Source of the DNA: Runella sp. MFBS21
GTDB taxonomy: Bacteria; Bacteroidota; Bacteroidia; Cytophagales; Spirosomataceae
Length of the DNA: 64,000 nt
Reading direction: 5' to 3'
NCBI RefSeq assembly: GCF_029433105.1
Contig: NZ_JARNTW010000001.1
Coordinates: 806,001 to 870,000, forward strand
The first letter of the stretch is position 1. Each line of letters begins with the position of its first letter. The notes under the pieces are model-generated. The model saw nothing but the letters and a program-made list of their open reading frames with translations. It ran no database searches and was not told the origin of the DNA. The translations under genes and the position numbers were made by a program. This document shows positions 7,357 through 15,761 of the stretch, piece after piece.

Positions 7357-9374
7357 AAACTCTTTCACTTATAACAGAGCCGATTGTACAGGCTTTAGGC
7401 TGGACACTCCTGCATGCCGTGTGGCAAGGAGTTGGAATCGTACTAGTTACGGCGATGATGTTATTTTTATTAAGAAAGCATTCAAGTGCGCTGCGGTATA
7501 GAATAGGGGTTGGAGGGCTGGCTTTACAGATAGTTTCTTCGGTGGCCACTTTTACTTACTATTATCAGCCTATAAAAACCTCAGCTAGGGCTGTGGTAAG
7601 TGCTTCTCGGGCAGCTACTCCTTATTTAGCGCGGGGGCTCAATTATGCTAAAGTTGCCTTACCTTGGTACAAACAAGCATTGATTTTTTTACAACTTCAT
7701 CTTGATTATATTGTATTAGGCTGGGCAATAGGTGTTTTGGTGTTGTTTGTCCGGATGATAGGCAGTTGGGTATATGTACAGCAACTCAAAGCAGAGGGGA
7801 TTCGCCTGACTGACGCTTCTGTACAAACTTTGTTCAAAAAACTTACGGCCGCGCTCCGTATCCGTCAAACGGTCCATTTGTTTGAGTCGGTGCGAGTAAC
7901 TACGCCAATGGTAATTGGTTTTATCAAACCCGTTGTTTTGTTACCTATTGGTCTAGCTACGGGGCTTACTACTAAGCAAATCGAAACTATATTGGCGCAT
8001 GAACTCGCTCATATAAAGCGTCATGACTATTTGGTGAATCTGTTGCAGTCGATTGTGGAGATTTTTTACTTTTTTCATCCAGCTTTGTGGTGGTTGTCGG
8101 CAAGGGTAAGAGAAGAGCGTGAACATTGCTGCGATGACCTTGCCGTACAAATTTGTGGTGATAAAATAGCTTTTGCTCAGGCTCTAACGCAAGTAGAAGT
8201 TTTTCGCCACACACCTCAACTTGCTATGGGGTTTGCTTCTAAAAAGGGAGTGATGTTGCATCGGATTCGACGTATATTAGGCGTAGCCGAAAAGCGGCAA
8301 CAACGCTTAGGAGGCAATGGCCTGATTCTGATTTTATTGCTTGTGGTAGGAGTGTCTGTCTATGCGCTCCAAGCCCAAGATAAACCTACCAAAAAAACGA
8401 AAGCGACCAATATCAGCCACACCTCAAAAGACACTAAATTTGTTTTGGACAAGGATGGAAAACTGACTCAGGTTATTTGGAAAAAACGAATATTGTCGGG
8501 CAAAGAAGTAGAAGCACTTCAGCAGCTCAAACAAGATATTGAGGAAGGAAAAGTAACCTTCTCTTCGGTTCAAAATGCGGAGCAAAAAGCCATCTTAACT
8601 CAAATCATGAAGGCTGAAAATGAGCTTGACAAGGGAATGAGAAATTTGGCAGAAGGCTTGTCATTTCTTGCAATGGACAATATGGAGATAACGCCTCCCC
8701 CTTTGCCTGACGAAGCCGCGTATATAGAGTCTCTTGCTCCGATTGAACCCGATTCTCTTTTTGAGGCTGTAATGGCGCGAAATCATGCTAAAATGGATAG
8801 CCTTCGACGCCTTATGGAGCCTCAGTACCAAAAAATGGAGGCATTGCGCCTAGAAATGGAACAATATGAGTTTAAAACAGCCGAAATAGAGCGGAAAATG
8901 GAAGTGCTAGAGTGGAAAAAAAATAAATCTCATGATGAGCGTAACAAAGTGTTGGAAAAACGCAATCAAGTGCTTCATCAAGAGAATCAGGCTAAAAAAG
9001 TAACAGAAGAACAAATGGAGAAACAGTTGGCGTTGTTTGAAGAGCAAATCAAACAAAATGAGGCCAACGTACAACAATTAAATCAGCAATTGGGCGAATT
9101 GAAGGGGCAAATCAAAACGGCACGTCAACCCATTGAAGAGCTAGAAAGCCAATTGCAAAAATTAGAAAAAATCAATGAAAAATATGCTCAAGAACTCGAA
9201 CGCTATTCGGATGAAATAAGCCACTTAGTTCCTCCGCCACCACCAATAGAGTTTAGGGCTGCCCGCACCCCACGAGCATCCGTTCCTGCTAAACCCAAAA
9301 AAGCGGCGAAACCTACTCAGACTCCTAAACCTGCAATAGCTCCAGTCTCTCCAAATTCACCTAAAAAGTTGTAA
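7353..9374 (+). CDS. BlaR1-like M56 membrane metallopeptidase with long coiled-coil C-terminus
   Basis: 673 residues. Four hydrophobic segments surround a cytoplasmic zinc protease domain with H216-E-L-A-H220 (ILAHELAHIKRHD) and a downstream glutamate-rich element (REEREHCCDDLAV), the M56 signature. After the last membrane segment (LILILLLVVGVSVYAL, around residue 325) classic BlaR1 carries a penicillin-binding sensor domain; here there is none. Instead, residues of about 345-640 are charged and rich in E, K and Q, a predicted long coiled coil, ending in a Pro/Ala/Lys-rich tail. The protein should sense something in the periplasm and cleave the BlaI-like repressor. This M56 variety is common in Bacteroidota; its ligand is unknown. 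Confidence 0.88.
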   Translation: MKTLSLITEPIVQALGWTLLHAVWQGVGIVLVTAMMLFLLRKHSSALRYRIGVGGLALQIVSSVATFTYYYQPIKTSARAVVSASRAATPYLARGLNYAKVALPWYKQALIFLQLHLDYIVLGWAIGVLVLFVRMIGSWVYVQQLKAEGIRLTDASVQTLFKKLTAALRIRQTVHLFESVRVTTPMVIGFIKPVVLLPIGLATGLTTKQIETILAHELAHIKRHDYLVNLLQSIVEIFYFFHPALWWLSARVREEREHCCDDLAVQICGDKIAFAQALTQVEVFRHTPQLAMGFASKKGVMLHRIRRILGVAEKRQQRLGGNGLILILLLVVGVSVYALQAQDKPTKKTKATNISHTSKDTKFVLDKDGKLTQVIWKKRILSGKEVEALQQLKQDIEEGKVTFSSVQNAEQKAILTQIMKAENELDKGMRNLAEGLSFLAMDNMEITPPPLPDEAAYIESLAPIEPDSLFEAVMARNHAKMDSLRRLMEPQYQKMEALRLEMEQYEFKTAEIERKMEVLEWKKNKSHDERNKVLEKRNQVLHQENQAKKVTEEQMEKQLALFEEQIKQNEANVQQLNQQLGELKGQIKTARQPIEELESQLQKLEKINEKYAQELERYSDEISHLVPPPPPIEFRAARTPRASVPAKPKKAAKPTQTPKPAIAPVSPNSPKKL

Positions 9375-9391
9375 AAAATAAATTTTATTTA

Positions 9392-9432
9392 AGAGTCTCA
9401 TAAAATCTTTATGAGGCTCTTTTTCTTTTTTT
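9392..9432 (+). terminator. Rho-independent terminator of the blaI-M56 operon
   Basis: A 13-bp stem (9392-9404 with 9408-9420, one G-T pair) around a three-base loop ATC is followed by a T-rich run to 9432. It lies 18 bases after the M56 stop codon. Confidence 0.92.
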
Positions 9433-9553
9433 AAGAGCTAAAATTTAGTTTTTACCCTATAGAAAAGGAGATTTTATAGGACGGAATGGAGCTATTGTTG
9501 GTGTTTTTTGTTTCTAACTCCTTCTAACCGAGAAATAAAAACTAGGTTGTTCG

Positions 9554-9585
9554 TTTGGGTGACTGTCAAAAATGCACTTATTTTG
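9554..9585 (+). promoter_or_regulatory. Possible Bacteroidota-type promoter for the GtrA-like gene
   Basis: TTTG at 9554-9557 and TTATTTTG at 9578-9585 are separated by 20 bases. This resembles the -33 TTTG / -7 TAnnTTTG pattern of Bacteroidota sigma-ABfr promoters with one deviation in the -7 element, and lies 28 bases before the proposed start codon. Such AT-rich matches occur by chance. Confidence 0.35.
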
Positions 9586-9612
9586 CCCCCTCATGTAGTT
9601 TAAAACATACTT

Positions 9613-10128
9613 GTGAAGAAGAAATCTACGCTTTTTAATCTAAAAGACCTCATTGTTTATTTTCTGATAGCAGGCACTGGTGCAGCAGTACAATTTATAT
9701 CAGGAAGCTTTTTTCGTAACTACGTTGACTTTTACGCGTCGGTATCGTTGGGGTATATTGTCTCTTTTTTTGTAGGATTTGTATTGACCAAGCTATTTGC
9801 TTTCGATGCACGCAATACCAACAAAACCCGTCGCGAAATGGTTAAATTTGGGATTGTGGCTGCGATTTCTTTTGGTATTACGGTAGGGTTTGCGGCACTT
9901 ACGCTCAACATCCTCCACGCGAGCAACCCCAACGATATAATTTATCATATTCCTTTAGATTTTATTCCAGCCAAATACCGTGAAGTAAACGTCACAGAAG
10001 CAGCATCGACTTTGGTCGGAATGGGACTCAGTTTTGTGAGCAACTTTATTTTACACAAAACCTTTACTTTCAAAAGTACGGGCTTTTATGACCGAGCCAA
10101 AGCCGCTTTGAATCTAGGTAAAGATTAA
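9613..10128 (+). CDS. GtrA-like small membrane protein
   Basis: 171 residues starting at GTG 9613 (KKKSTLFNLKDL...). There are four hydrophobic segments with family features: YFLIAGTGAAVQFISGSFF in helix 1, SLGYIVSFFVGFVLTKLFAF in helix 2, then REMVKFGIVAAISFGITVGF and a final helix SNFILHKTFTF. GtrA family proteins are thought to translocate or help flip undecaprenyl-linked sugars, or act with polysaccharide synthesis enzymes. A hydrophilic insert between helices 3 and 4 (roughly residues 105-130) is longer than in the shortest members. No glycosyltransferase is adjacent, so its pathway cannot be named. Confidence 0.78.
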   Translation: MKKKSTLFNLKDLIVYFLIAGTGAAVQFISGSFFRNYVDFYASVSLGYIVSFFVGFVLTKLFAFDARNTNKTRREMVKFGIVAAISFGITVGFAALTLNILHASNPNDIIYHIPLDFIPAKYREVNVTEAASTLVGMGLSFVSNFILHKTFTFKSTGFYDRAKAALNLGKD

Positions 10129-10132
10129 TTTT

Positions 10133-10191
10133 GAGGCTTTTAATTTCATCAAAAATAACCACTCTTGAGGGCTATTTTTGATGGGTGCCTC
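10133..10191. terminator. Bidirectional terminator-like stem-loop between converging genes
   Basis: A 14-bp stem with one mismatch (10147-10160 with 10170-10183, nine-base loop) is flanked by a second matching pair GAGGC/GCCTC (10133-10137 with 10187-10191). It sits exactly between the converging GtrA-like and M20 genes. T-runs are weak, so it is a probable rather than certain terminator. Confidence 0.65.
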
Positions 10192-10210
10192 TACTTCGGG
10201 CTGCTTCGCG

Positions 10211-11758
10211 CTACTTTACGTCTTCTTGGGTCAAAATAGCCATCCATGTTTTGATGCCTTCTACGTAGTTGCCTAGTCTTAAATTTTCATTGGCGGCGTG
10301 TTGGTTATTGTCCATATTTACCATGGGTACATGAATAGCAGGCAAGTTTAGTTCACGCAAAAAAGGCACTATCGGCACTGAGCCACCCGTCATTCTGATT
10401 TTGATAGGTTCTTTCCCAAAAGTTCTGACCAATGCCGCCGTAAGCCAGCGGTCGGGATAGATGCCAAAGTCAGTACGGAAAGGTAGCATCCTTGATTCAT
10501 TTTCGGTCAAGGTCACAATTTTAGGGAATTTCAGCCTTTCAGCATCGGTAGGTTTATGGTCCAGAATTACATATCCCTTTGACTCAATATGTTTTCTAAC
10601 TAGCCCAATCAAATAATCAGGAGAAGATTCAGGGACAAGGCGAAGGTCGATTTCGGCGGTAGCTTCGTCTGGCACAATGGTATTGGCTTTTTCGCCGATG
10701 TTGGCAGATACCAATCCGCGAATGTTTAAAGAAGGATATTGAAGCGCTTCTTGATAATTGCCCCCTACTTTGTCGGGCTGGGTAAATACCAGTTTTTGGC
10801 GAATAAGTTCGGGGTCGTCGGGTACAGCAGCTAAGATTTTACGCGCATTTTCGTCGATTTTGATGCCATCATAGTAGCCCGGAATCGTCACCCGTCCGTC
10901 TTCATCTTTCATAGAAGCCAGCAATTGTGCCATTCTAAGGGCAGGATTGGGAGCATAGTTGCCATAATGCCCACTGTGTTGGGAGATTTTGGGGCCATAG
11001 GTAGTAAGCGTGATTGTAGCAATGCCTCGACAACCATAAGTGAGTGTTGGTTCATTGGAAAGATGTCGTCCTCCGTCCATGACCATCAAAAAATCGGCGG
11101 CGAGTTTGTCTTTGTATTTTTTGACGGTTTCGGCCAAATGCGGTGCGCCAATTTCCTCTTCACTGTCCAAAATAACTTTGATGTGATAGGGAGAATTGAT
11201 TTTTTCTTTTTGCATCATGTCTAGCGCCGCCAAGAGCATTAGAATTGGCCCTTTATCGTCGGAGACGGCGCGGGCAAAAATACGCCATTCGGGGTCGTAG
11301 TTTTTTTGAAGAAGATTCCAGTCTAGCGCTTCCCATTTACCATCGGCGGTGCGTTTTTTCAAAACAGGCTGGTAGGGGGAAGCTTGCTGCCATTTTTCAG
11401 GCTCCACCGGCTGCCCATCAAAATGCATATAAAACAATAAAGTTTTGAGCTTGCCTTTGGGAGAAACAGCGGGTGCTTTCTCCGCAAAAAAAACAGGATG
11501 CCCCCCCGTAGGCAGTGCTTCGGTACGGAAGCCTTGTTTTTCAAAAGCTTTTTTTAACCAATCCAGATTGGGTTGGATTTGCTCTTTGATGTGAGCATTG
11601 CTAGGCAAGCTCATAAATTCGTATAAGTCTCCGTAGTAGTTTTTTACGTGTTTTTGGAGAACAGTCTCTAAGTCAATTTTAGATTGACCCTTCGCTGGGA
11701 ACCCGTAAATATAAAACAAACCCAAGGTAGCTAGCCAAAGTAAAGGTCGAGTTTTCAT
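10211..11758 (-). CDS. Secreted M20 family metallopeptidase (dipeptidase-like)
   Basis: 515 residues with a signal peptide (hydrophobic LLWLATLGLFYIYGF, cleavage likely after AKGQ). Metal and catalytic residues of the M20 fold are visible: YMHFDGQ (H-x-D), the bridging aspartate in VSDDKGP, the E-E pair in DSEEEIGAPH, the late aspartate in LMVMDGG and the C-terminal histidine in NNQHAANEN. The dimerisation (lid) domain lies between. Members hydrolyse dipeptides or remove acyl groups from amino acids; a secreted, larger form such as this is common in Bacteroidota and probably degrades peptides in the periplasm. Exact substrate unknown. It stands alone, converging on the GtrA-like gene. Confidence 0.88.
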   Translation of the reverse strand: MKTRPLLWLATLGLFYIYGFPAKGQSKIDLETVLQKHVKNYYGDLYEFMSLPSNAHIKEQIQPNLDWLKKAFEKQGFRTEALPTGGHPVFFAEKAPAVSPKGKLKTLLFYMHFDGQPVEPEKWQQASPYQPVLKKRTADGKWEALDWNLLQKNYDPEWRIFARAVSDDKGPILMLLAALDMMQKEKINSPYHIKVILDSEEEIGAPHLAETVKKYKDKLAADFLMVMDGGRHLSNEPTLTYGCRGIATITLTTYGPKISQHSGHYGNYAPNPALRMAQLLASMKDEDGRVTIPGYYDGIKIDENARKILAAVPDDPELIRQKLVFTQPDKVGGNYQEALQYPSLNIRGLVSANIGEKANTIVPDEATAEIDLRLVPESSPDYLIGLVRKHIESKGYVILDHKPTDAERLKFPKIVTLTENESRMLPFRTDFGIYPDRWLTAALVRTFGKEPIKIRMTGGSVPIVPFLRELNLPAIHVPMVNMDNNQHAANENLRLGNYVEGIKTWMAILTQEDVK

Positions 11759-11833
11759 TTGTGTCAGAAGTGAATGGATGATACAAGTCCGACAAGTTGG
11801 CTAACTTTTTTAAGCTTTCAAAACACAAAAGGC

Positions 11834-13063
11834 TTATTTTATCAAGGTATTTACAATCTGGCGCATGGCATCGGAGGGTATGATAAAATTGAAGTTTCCC
11901 CAAATGACTTCGTCGTATTTAGGAATGCTTTGTTGGGAAAAATTTTCGGTATCTACCAATATATCAGTTTCAGGGATACGGTTGCCGTTGCTTTTCTGGA
12001 TTTCGGTAGTAGCAAATTGCAGTTTGATAGTGCCGAGTACTTGGGCATTTTTTTGTTCGAATTGAGTATCCAAAAGCATTCTATAGTCTTGCAAAAACCA
12101 TTTACCATTGAAAGGTTTATATGTGATACAAGTATAAAGCCGCTTGGGATCACGTTTGGTTTTGCCGAAGAGTTTGTCGTTAGTACCTGTTTTTAAAACA
12201 TCCTTGACGCCCTCGCTCGTAAAGTCGTATTCGATACGTACAATAGCGGAGTCAGCAGCGCTGATACAGATGACACCATTGCGGGCAGCTTTGAGACCAG
12301 TACTAGCAGGTTTAAACAAAATGCGATAGACTTCTTTGCCCAAATAATGGGTGATGGTATCGTCGATTTGATAGGCATAGTCATAGAGGTTTTTACCGTC
12401 GAGGTACTCAGGAGTGCCTACATCAATAGAATGAGTGACAATGCTAGCTCCGTTGGGAAAGGCATAACCTTCAAGAGCCTTGGAGCGATTTGTGCTGGTA
12501 AAAGTGCGTCCTCTTATGGCCTTTACTTTTTCAGGAATCAGAATTTTGGGACGAGGGTCTTTTTCGCTATGCAATACAGCTTCTCTGATTTCGATGTATT
12601 CGCCGTCTTGTTGGAGGGTTTCGCGGTAAAAGCCGCTCAGTAGATAAGGTGCTTGAGGATTGTTTTTCTTGATTTTGCCCAGTGCTTCAGCTACTAGATT
12701 TCGGGCTTCAAAAGTTTTGATATAACTACTATCCAATACGCGAGGCGTAGTAGGAGTAAGTTCAATGACTACGTCTTTTTGATTGGGCTGAAAAGACGAT
12801 GCTTTTTGCTGAAAAGGCTGATAGCCAATGACTGCGACTACTAGGACGGAATCGACCGCAATGCGAGGGAAGCGATAAAAAAACTGACCGTCGTCGTTGG
12901 TGAGTGTTCCCGTTCCTTTACTCATCATCCCGATGTAGGCATGGGCAATGGGTTTTTGGGTGATTTTGTCGATGACTTTTCCTGACAAAAGCAAATAGCC
13001 ACCTTGGGCACGGACACAGAATGCTAGAAGTAAGCAGCAACACGTAATGATCAAACAGCGCAT
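11834..13063 (-). CDS. Secreted CarboxypepD_reg-like protein of unknown function
   Basis: 409 residues. A cysteine-rich signal segment (CLIITCCCLLLAFCVRAQ) is followed by a CarboxypepD_reg-like beta domain at about residues 25-105 with the usual pattern LSGKVIDKITQKPIAHAYI, GTLTNDDGQF, and VVAVIGYQPF. The remaining 300 residues are beta-rich and contain no catalytic motif I recognise; the pattern of short strands and the phrase WGNFNFIIPSD near the end occur in many Bacteroidota cell-surface proteins of this architecture. It probably sits in the outer membrane or periplasm. There is no informative neighbour; it is 43 bases downstream of tdk on the same strand. Confidence 0.72.
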   Translation of the reverse strand: MRCLIITCCCLLLAFCVRAQGGYLLLSGKVIDKITQKPIAHAYIGMMSKGTGTLTNDDGQFFYRFPRIAVDSVLVVAVIGYQPFQQKASSFQPNQKDVVIELTPTTPRVLDSSYIKTFEARNLVAEALGKIKKNNPQAPYLLSGFYRETLQQDGEYIEIREAVLHSEKDPRPKILIPEKVKAIRGRTFTSTNRSKALEGYAFPNGASIVTHSIDVGTPEYLDGKNLYDYAYQIDDTITHYLGKEVYRILFKPASTGLKAARNGVICISAADSAIVRIEYDFTSEGVKDVLKTGTNDKLFGKTKRDPKRLYTCITYKPFNGKWFLQDYRMLLDTQFEQKNAQVLGTIKLQFATTEIQKSNGNRIPETDILVDTENFSQQSIPKYDEVIWGNFNFIIPSDAMRQIVNTLIK

Positions 13064-13106
13064 AAAACAGAGAGAATTTTTCCTACGTTTATGCTGCCCA
13101 CAACAA

Positions 13107-13694
13107 TCAAGCCAAATCTCCCAAATTGTAGCATCTTCGGCAGCGAGCTTCGTAAGAATCTGTTTCGCCCAAAAGAATTTTATCTTGAGATGTTACTTTT
13201 CGGTACGAATATTGCGCCACTTCTCCACATACGACACACACGGCGTGAACTTTGGTGACGTACTCGGCAATAGACATAAGTAAAGGAATAGGGCCGAAAG
13301 GTTTGCCTGCAAAATCCATATCCAAACCCGCTACAATGACTCGTTTGCCATTGTTAGCAAGTTTGTTGCAGACCTCTACAAGACCTTGGTCTAAAAATTG
13401 AGCTTCGTCAATACCTACCACGTCGCAGTCACCCGCAAAAAGTAAAATTTCGTCGGAGGTGTGAATAGGCGTAGAGCGAATTGAATTTTCGTTGTGAGAA
13501 ACAATGTCCTCCTCATGGTAACGTTTATCAATGGCAGGCTTAAAGATTTCTACTTTCTGACGGGCGATTTTGGCGCGGTTGAGACGACGGATCAGTTCTT
13601 CGGTTTTTCCAGAGAACATTGAACCGCAGACTACTTCTACCCAACCAATGCGCGGGTGTGTATTTTGGGAGTTATGATTGGGCTCGATAAACAT
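13107..13694 (-). CDS. tdk: Thymidine kinase
   Basis: 195 residues, the normal size for type II (TK1-like) thymidine kinase, which phosphorylates thymidine to dTMP with ATP in the salvage pathway. The P-loop is [11 protein letters not shown] near residue 26, the Walker B-like element is [11 protein letters not shown] near residue 90, and the structural zinc site is formed by CVVCGEVA and CRRCYNL. The lasso loop with the conserved tyrosine near the C-terminus (DSYEARC) is present. All conserved residues that I can place are intact. It is divergent from the unrecognised 385-residue gene. Confidence 0.96.
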   Translation of the reverse strand: MFIEPNHNSQNTHPRIGWVEVVCGSMFSGKTEELIRRLNRAKIARQKVEIFKPAIDKRYHEEDIVSHNENSIRSTPIHTSDEILLFAGDCDVVGIDEAQFLDQGLVEVCNKLANNGKRVIVAGLDMDFAGKPFGPIPLLMSIAEYVTKVHAVCVVCGEVAQYSYRKVTSQDKILLGETDSYEARCRRCYNLGDLA

Positions 13695-13818
13695 GTTAAT
13701 AAAACAACAAAAATGGAGAGAGGGCGAACTGTGAAATAGAGTCTAAAAATTTTTCGAATAATGAATCATAGATAACTGAATCCTGCAAACTACTTTTACA
13801 AAACAAACAATTTTTAGG

Positions 13819-14976
13819 ATGCTTCACAAGTTTAATGTTTCGGTGCTAAATGACTATAGTCAGCGTTTTGCGCGCAAAGTGTGCGACGATTTTTTTCTCC
13901 ACAACTCAAGTGCGTCAGGTCAACATATTCTGAATTTGACGGCAATTCCACAGATAAACTTGTTTGTCATCAGTAGTTTATATGATAAGTGGAAGGCCGA
14001 TGCGGAGGCATTTAAGAGCCCATTTTTTGATTTTGAAAATGCGGAAGTAAGGGAGGCTCTCAAACAGTTTATGAATGTGGTTTCGCGAAACATCTCCGTC
14101 AAACGTGAATATCTGGAGCCTATTTTGGGAGAGGCGACCAAAGACACTTTGGTGCTCCTTATCGACCCCAATAGCTACTTTAATGAAATCTTCAGAAACC
14201 AGACCAATTTTACGGTCACTGCCGAAACTATTCAGCAGTTGCGAAAGTATGTGAGATTCAATAAAATAGTGCCTCAAGCTTTGGCCGATTCCCTTTCAGA
14301 TAGGGCATTTATCTACGTTAATCAGGCAATAGAGTGGTCGGAGCAGGTAATAGCACAGCGAGCTTCTGAGCTTGATTCGATAGAACAATGGGTGGGAGCC
14401 TTTTCGGAAAAGGTACCTTTGGACGTAGCTTCTCTTTTGAAAAAAGCGGCTCGACCTGAGCCTCCTGCACCAGTGATAGAGACACCAGCTGCCAAATCTT
14501 TCTTTGATACTTTGGCAGAAGAAACACCAGTGGTACAGCCTGTGAAAATAGAGGAAACAGTGGTGCCAAAACCAATAGAAGTACCTAAGTCAGTAGAGTC
14601 ATTCAAATCCCCTGTTACGCTACCTACTGCGTCTCGCCAGACAATCAATGACTCAGCAGGCAATGGACTCAAAGAATCTCTGAACGATCGTCTACGTACT
14701 GAGCAATCAACGGTGTCTGATTCTTACCAAAAACAACCGATTGCGAGTATTTCACAGAATATTCCGTTACACCAAAAGTTTATGTTTATTCATCAGCTAT
14801 TTAGTGGAAGCAATAGCGCTTACGAAAGTGCTATTGCGGAGCTAGAGCAAGCCCCTGATTTTGCAACTGCTCGGAGTTTGATTAGCTATAAGTTTGCCTC
14901 TCAATACCTGTGGGATATGACAGGCGATACTGTAGGGGAGCTGCTGGAGATTGTAAAACGTCGTTTTGGTCACTAA
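13819..14976 (+). CDS. Unrecognised conserved-looking cytoplasmic protein
   Basis: 385 residues without signal peptide or membrane segment. Residues 1-205 are helical and well mixed (LNDYSQRFARKVCDDFF, FLHNSSASGQHILNLTAIPQ, FMNVVSRNISVKREYLEPIL), residues 215-310 are Pro/Glu/Val/Ser-rich and look disordered, and residues 315-385 form a second helical block (IPLHQKFMFIHQLFSGSN, ending in a W-x-M and ELLEIVKRRFG). I know this arrangement only from unnamed Cytophagales proteins and cannot assign a domain. The composition resembles a scaffold or adaptor with two folded ends and a flexible linker. Neighbours (divergent tdk, downstream ABC ATPase 156 bases away) give no clue. Coding status is well supported by length and codon pattern. 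Confidence 0.6.
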   Translation: MLHKFNVSVLNDYSQRFARKVCDDFFLHNSSASGQHILNLTAIPQINLFVISSLYDKWKADAEAFKSPFFDFENAEVREALKQFMNVVSRNISVKREYLEPILGEATKDTLVLLIDPNSYFNEIFRNQTNFTVTAETIQQLRKYVRFNKIVPQALADSLSDRAFIYVNQAIEWSEQVIAQRASELDSIEQWVGAFSEKVPLDVASLLKKAARPEPPAPVIETPAAKSFFDTLAEETPVVQPVKIEETVVPKPIEVPKSVESFKSPVTLPTASRQTINDSAGNGLKESLNDRLRTEQSTVSDSYQKQPIASISQNIPLHQKFMFIHQLFSGSNSAYESAIAELEQAPDFATARSLISYKFASQYLWDMTGDTVGELLEIVKRRFGH

Positions 14977-15132
14977 AAACCTTGCTAGGTTTACCTATAT
15001 TATTTCCTACGATATAGGATTGATACAGACTTGGTAAGTTTTAATATATCCTAAAATTGAAGTCAGGGGTTGGGAGTTTATCTGTTTCTAAGTTTCTTTG
15101 TATAAAAAATGTAGAAATAGAAATCCTACCCC

Positions 15133-15759
15133 ATGATTGCGTGCCATCAACTGACTTTCTCTTATTCACCACAGAAAACATTTTCATTTCCTGATATTCG
15201 CTGTGAAGACCGTGAAGCCTTGCTTATTTTGGGGCAATCGGGAAGGGGTAAAACCACATTTTTGCATCTAATGGCGCTTTTGTTGCGTCCTGAAAAGGGG
15301 CAGGTTTGGATCAATGAAAAAGATATCACCCCTCTCTCGGCTTCAGAAGTGGCGGCAATACGAGCCAGCCAAATTGGAATTATTTACCAACGTGCCCATT
15401 TTGTGAGTTCGTTGAGTGTGATGGACAATGTTTTATTGCCCAATTATTTAGCCCAAAAACCTCAAGATAAAAGCAAGGTCAAAGAGTTGGCTGAGCAGCT
15501 AGGCTTTGCGGAGCATCTTTCCAAAAAAACACATCAACTTAGTCAAGGAGAGCAGCAGCGTGTGAGTATTGCGCGGGCTTTGATGAACAATCCCTCGGTG
15601 ATTTTGGCGGATGAGCCTACTTCCAGCTTAGACGACATCAACTGCCAAAAAGTGATCGAACTATTGAAGAATCAATCCGAACAAATCGGTGCTAGCTTGA
15701 TAGTCGTAACCCACGACCAACGCCTTAAAGATGTGGTGACAAATCAAGTATTTTTGTAG
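15133..15759 (+). CDS. ABC transporter ATP-binding protein, LolD/MacB-like
   Basis: 208 residues, a single nucleotide-binding domain. Walker A is GQSGRGKTT (34-42), the Q-loop is IYQRAH (Q86), the signature is LSQGEQQ (136-142), Walker B is VILADEP (156-162) and the H-loop is VVTHDQ near residue 197. The small size, the signature variant LSQGEQQRVSIARAL and the absence of extra domains match the LolD/MacB/FtsE group that drives FtsX-fold permeases in lipoprotein release or efflux. No permease gene is adjacent; the next gene converges with a gap of two bases. It therefore works with a permease encoded elsewhere. Assignment to the group is by eye. Confidence 0.85.
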   Translation: MIACHQLTFSYSPQKTFSFPDIRCEDREALLILGQSGRGKTTFLHLMALLLRPEKGQVWINEKDITPLSASEVAAIRASQIGIIYQRAHFVSSLSVMDNVLLPNYLAQKPQDKSKVKELAEQLGFAEHLSKKTHQLSQGEQQRVSIARALMNNPSVILADEPTSSLDDINCQKVIELLKNQSEQIGASLIVVTHDQRLKDVVTNQVFL

Positions 15760-15761
15760 TC

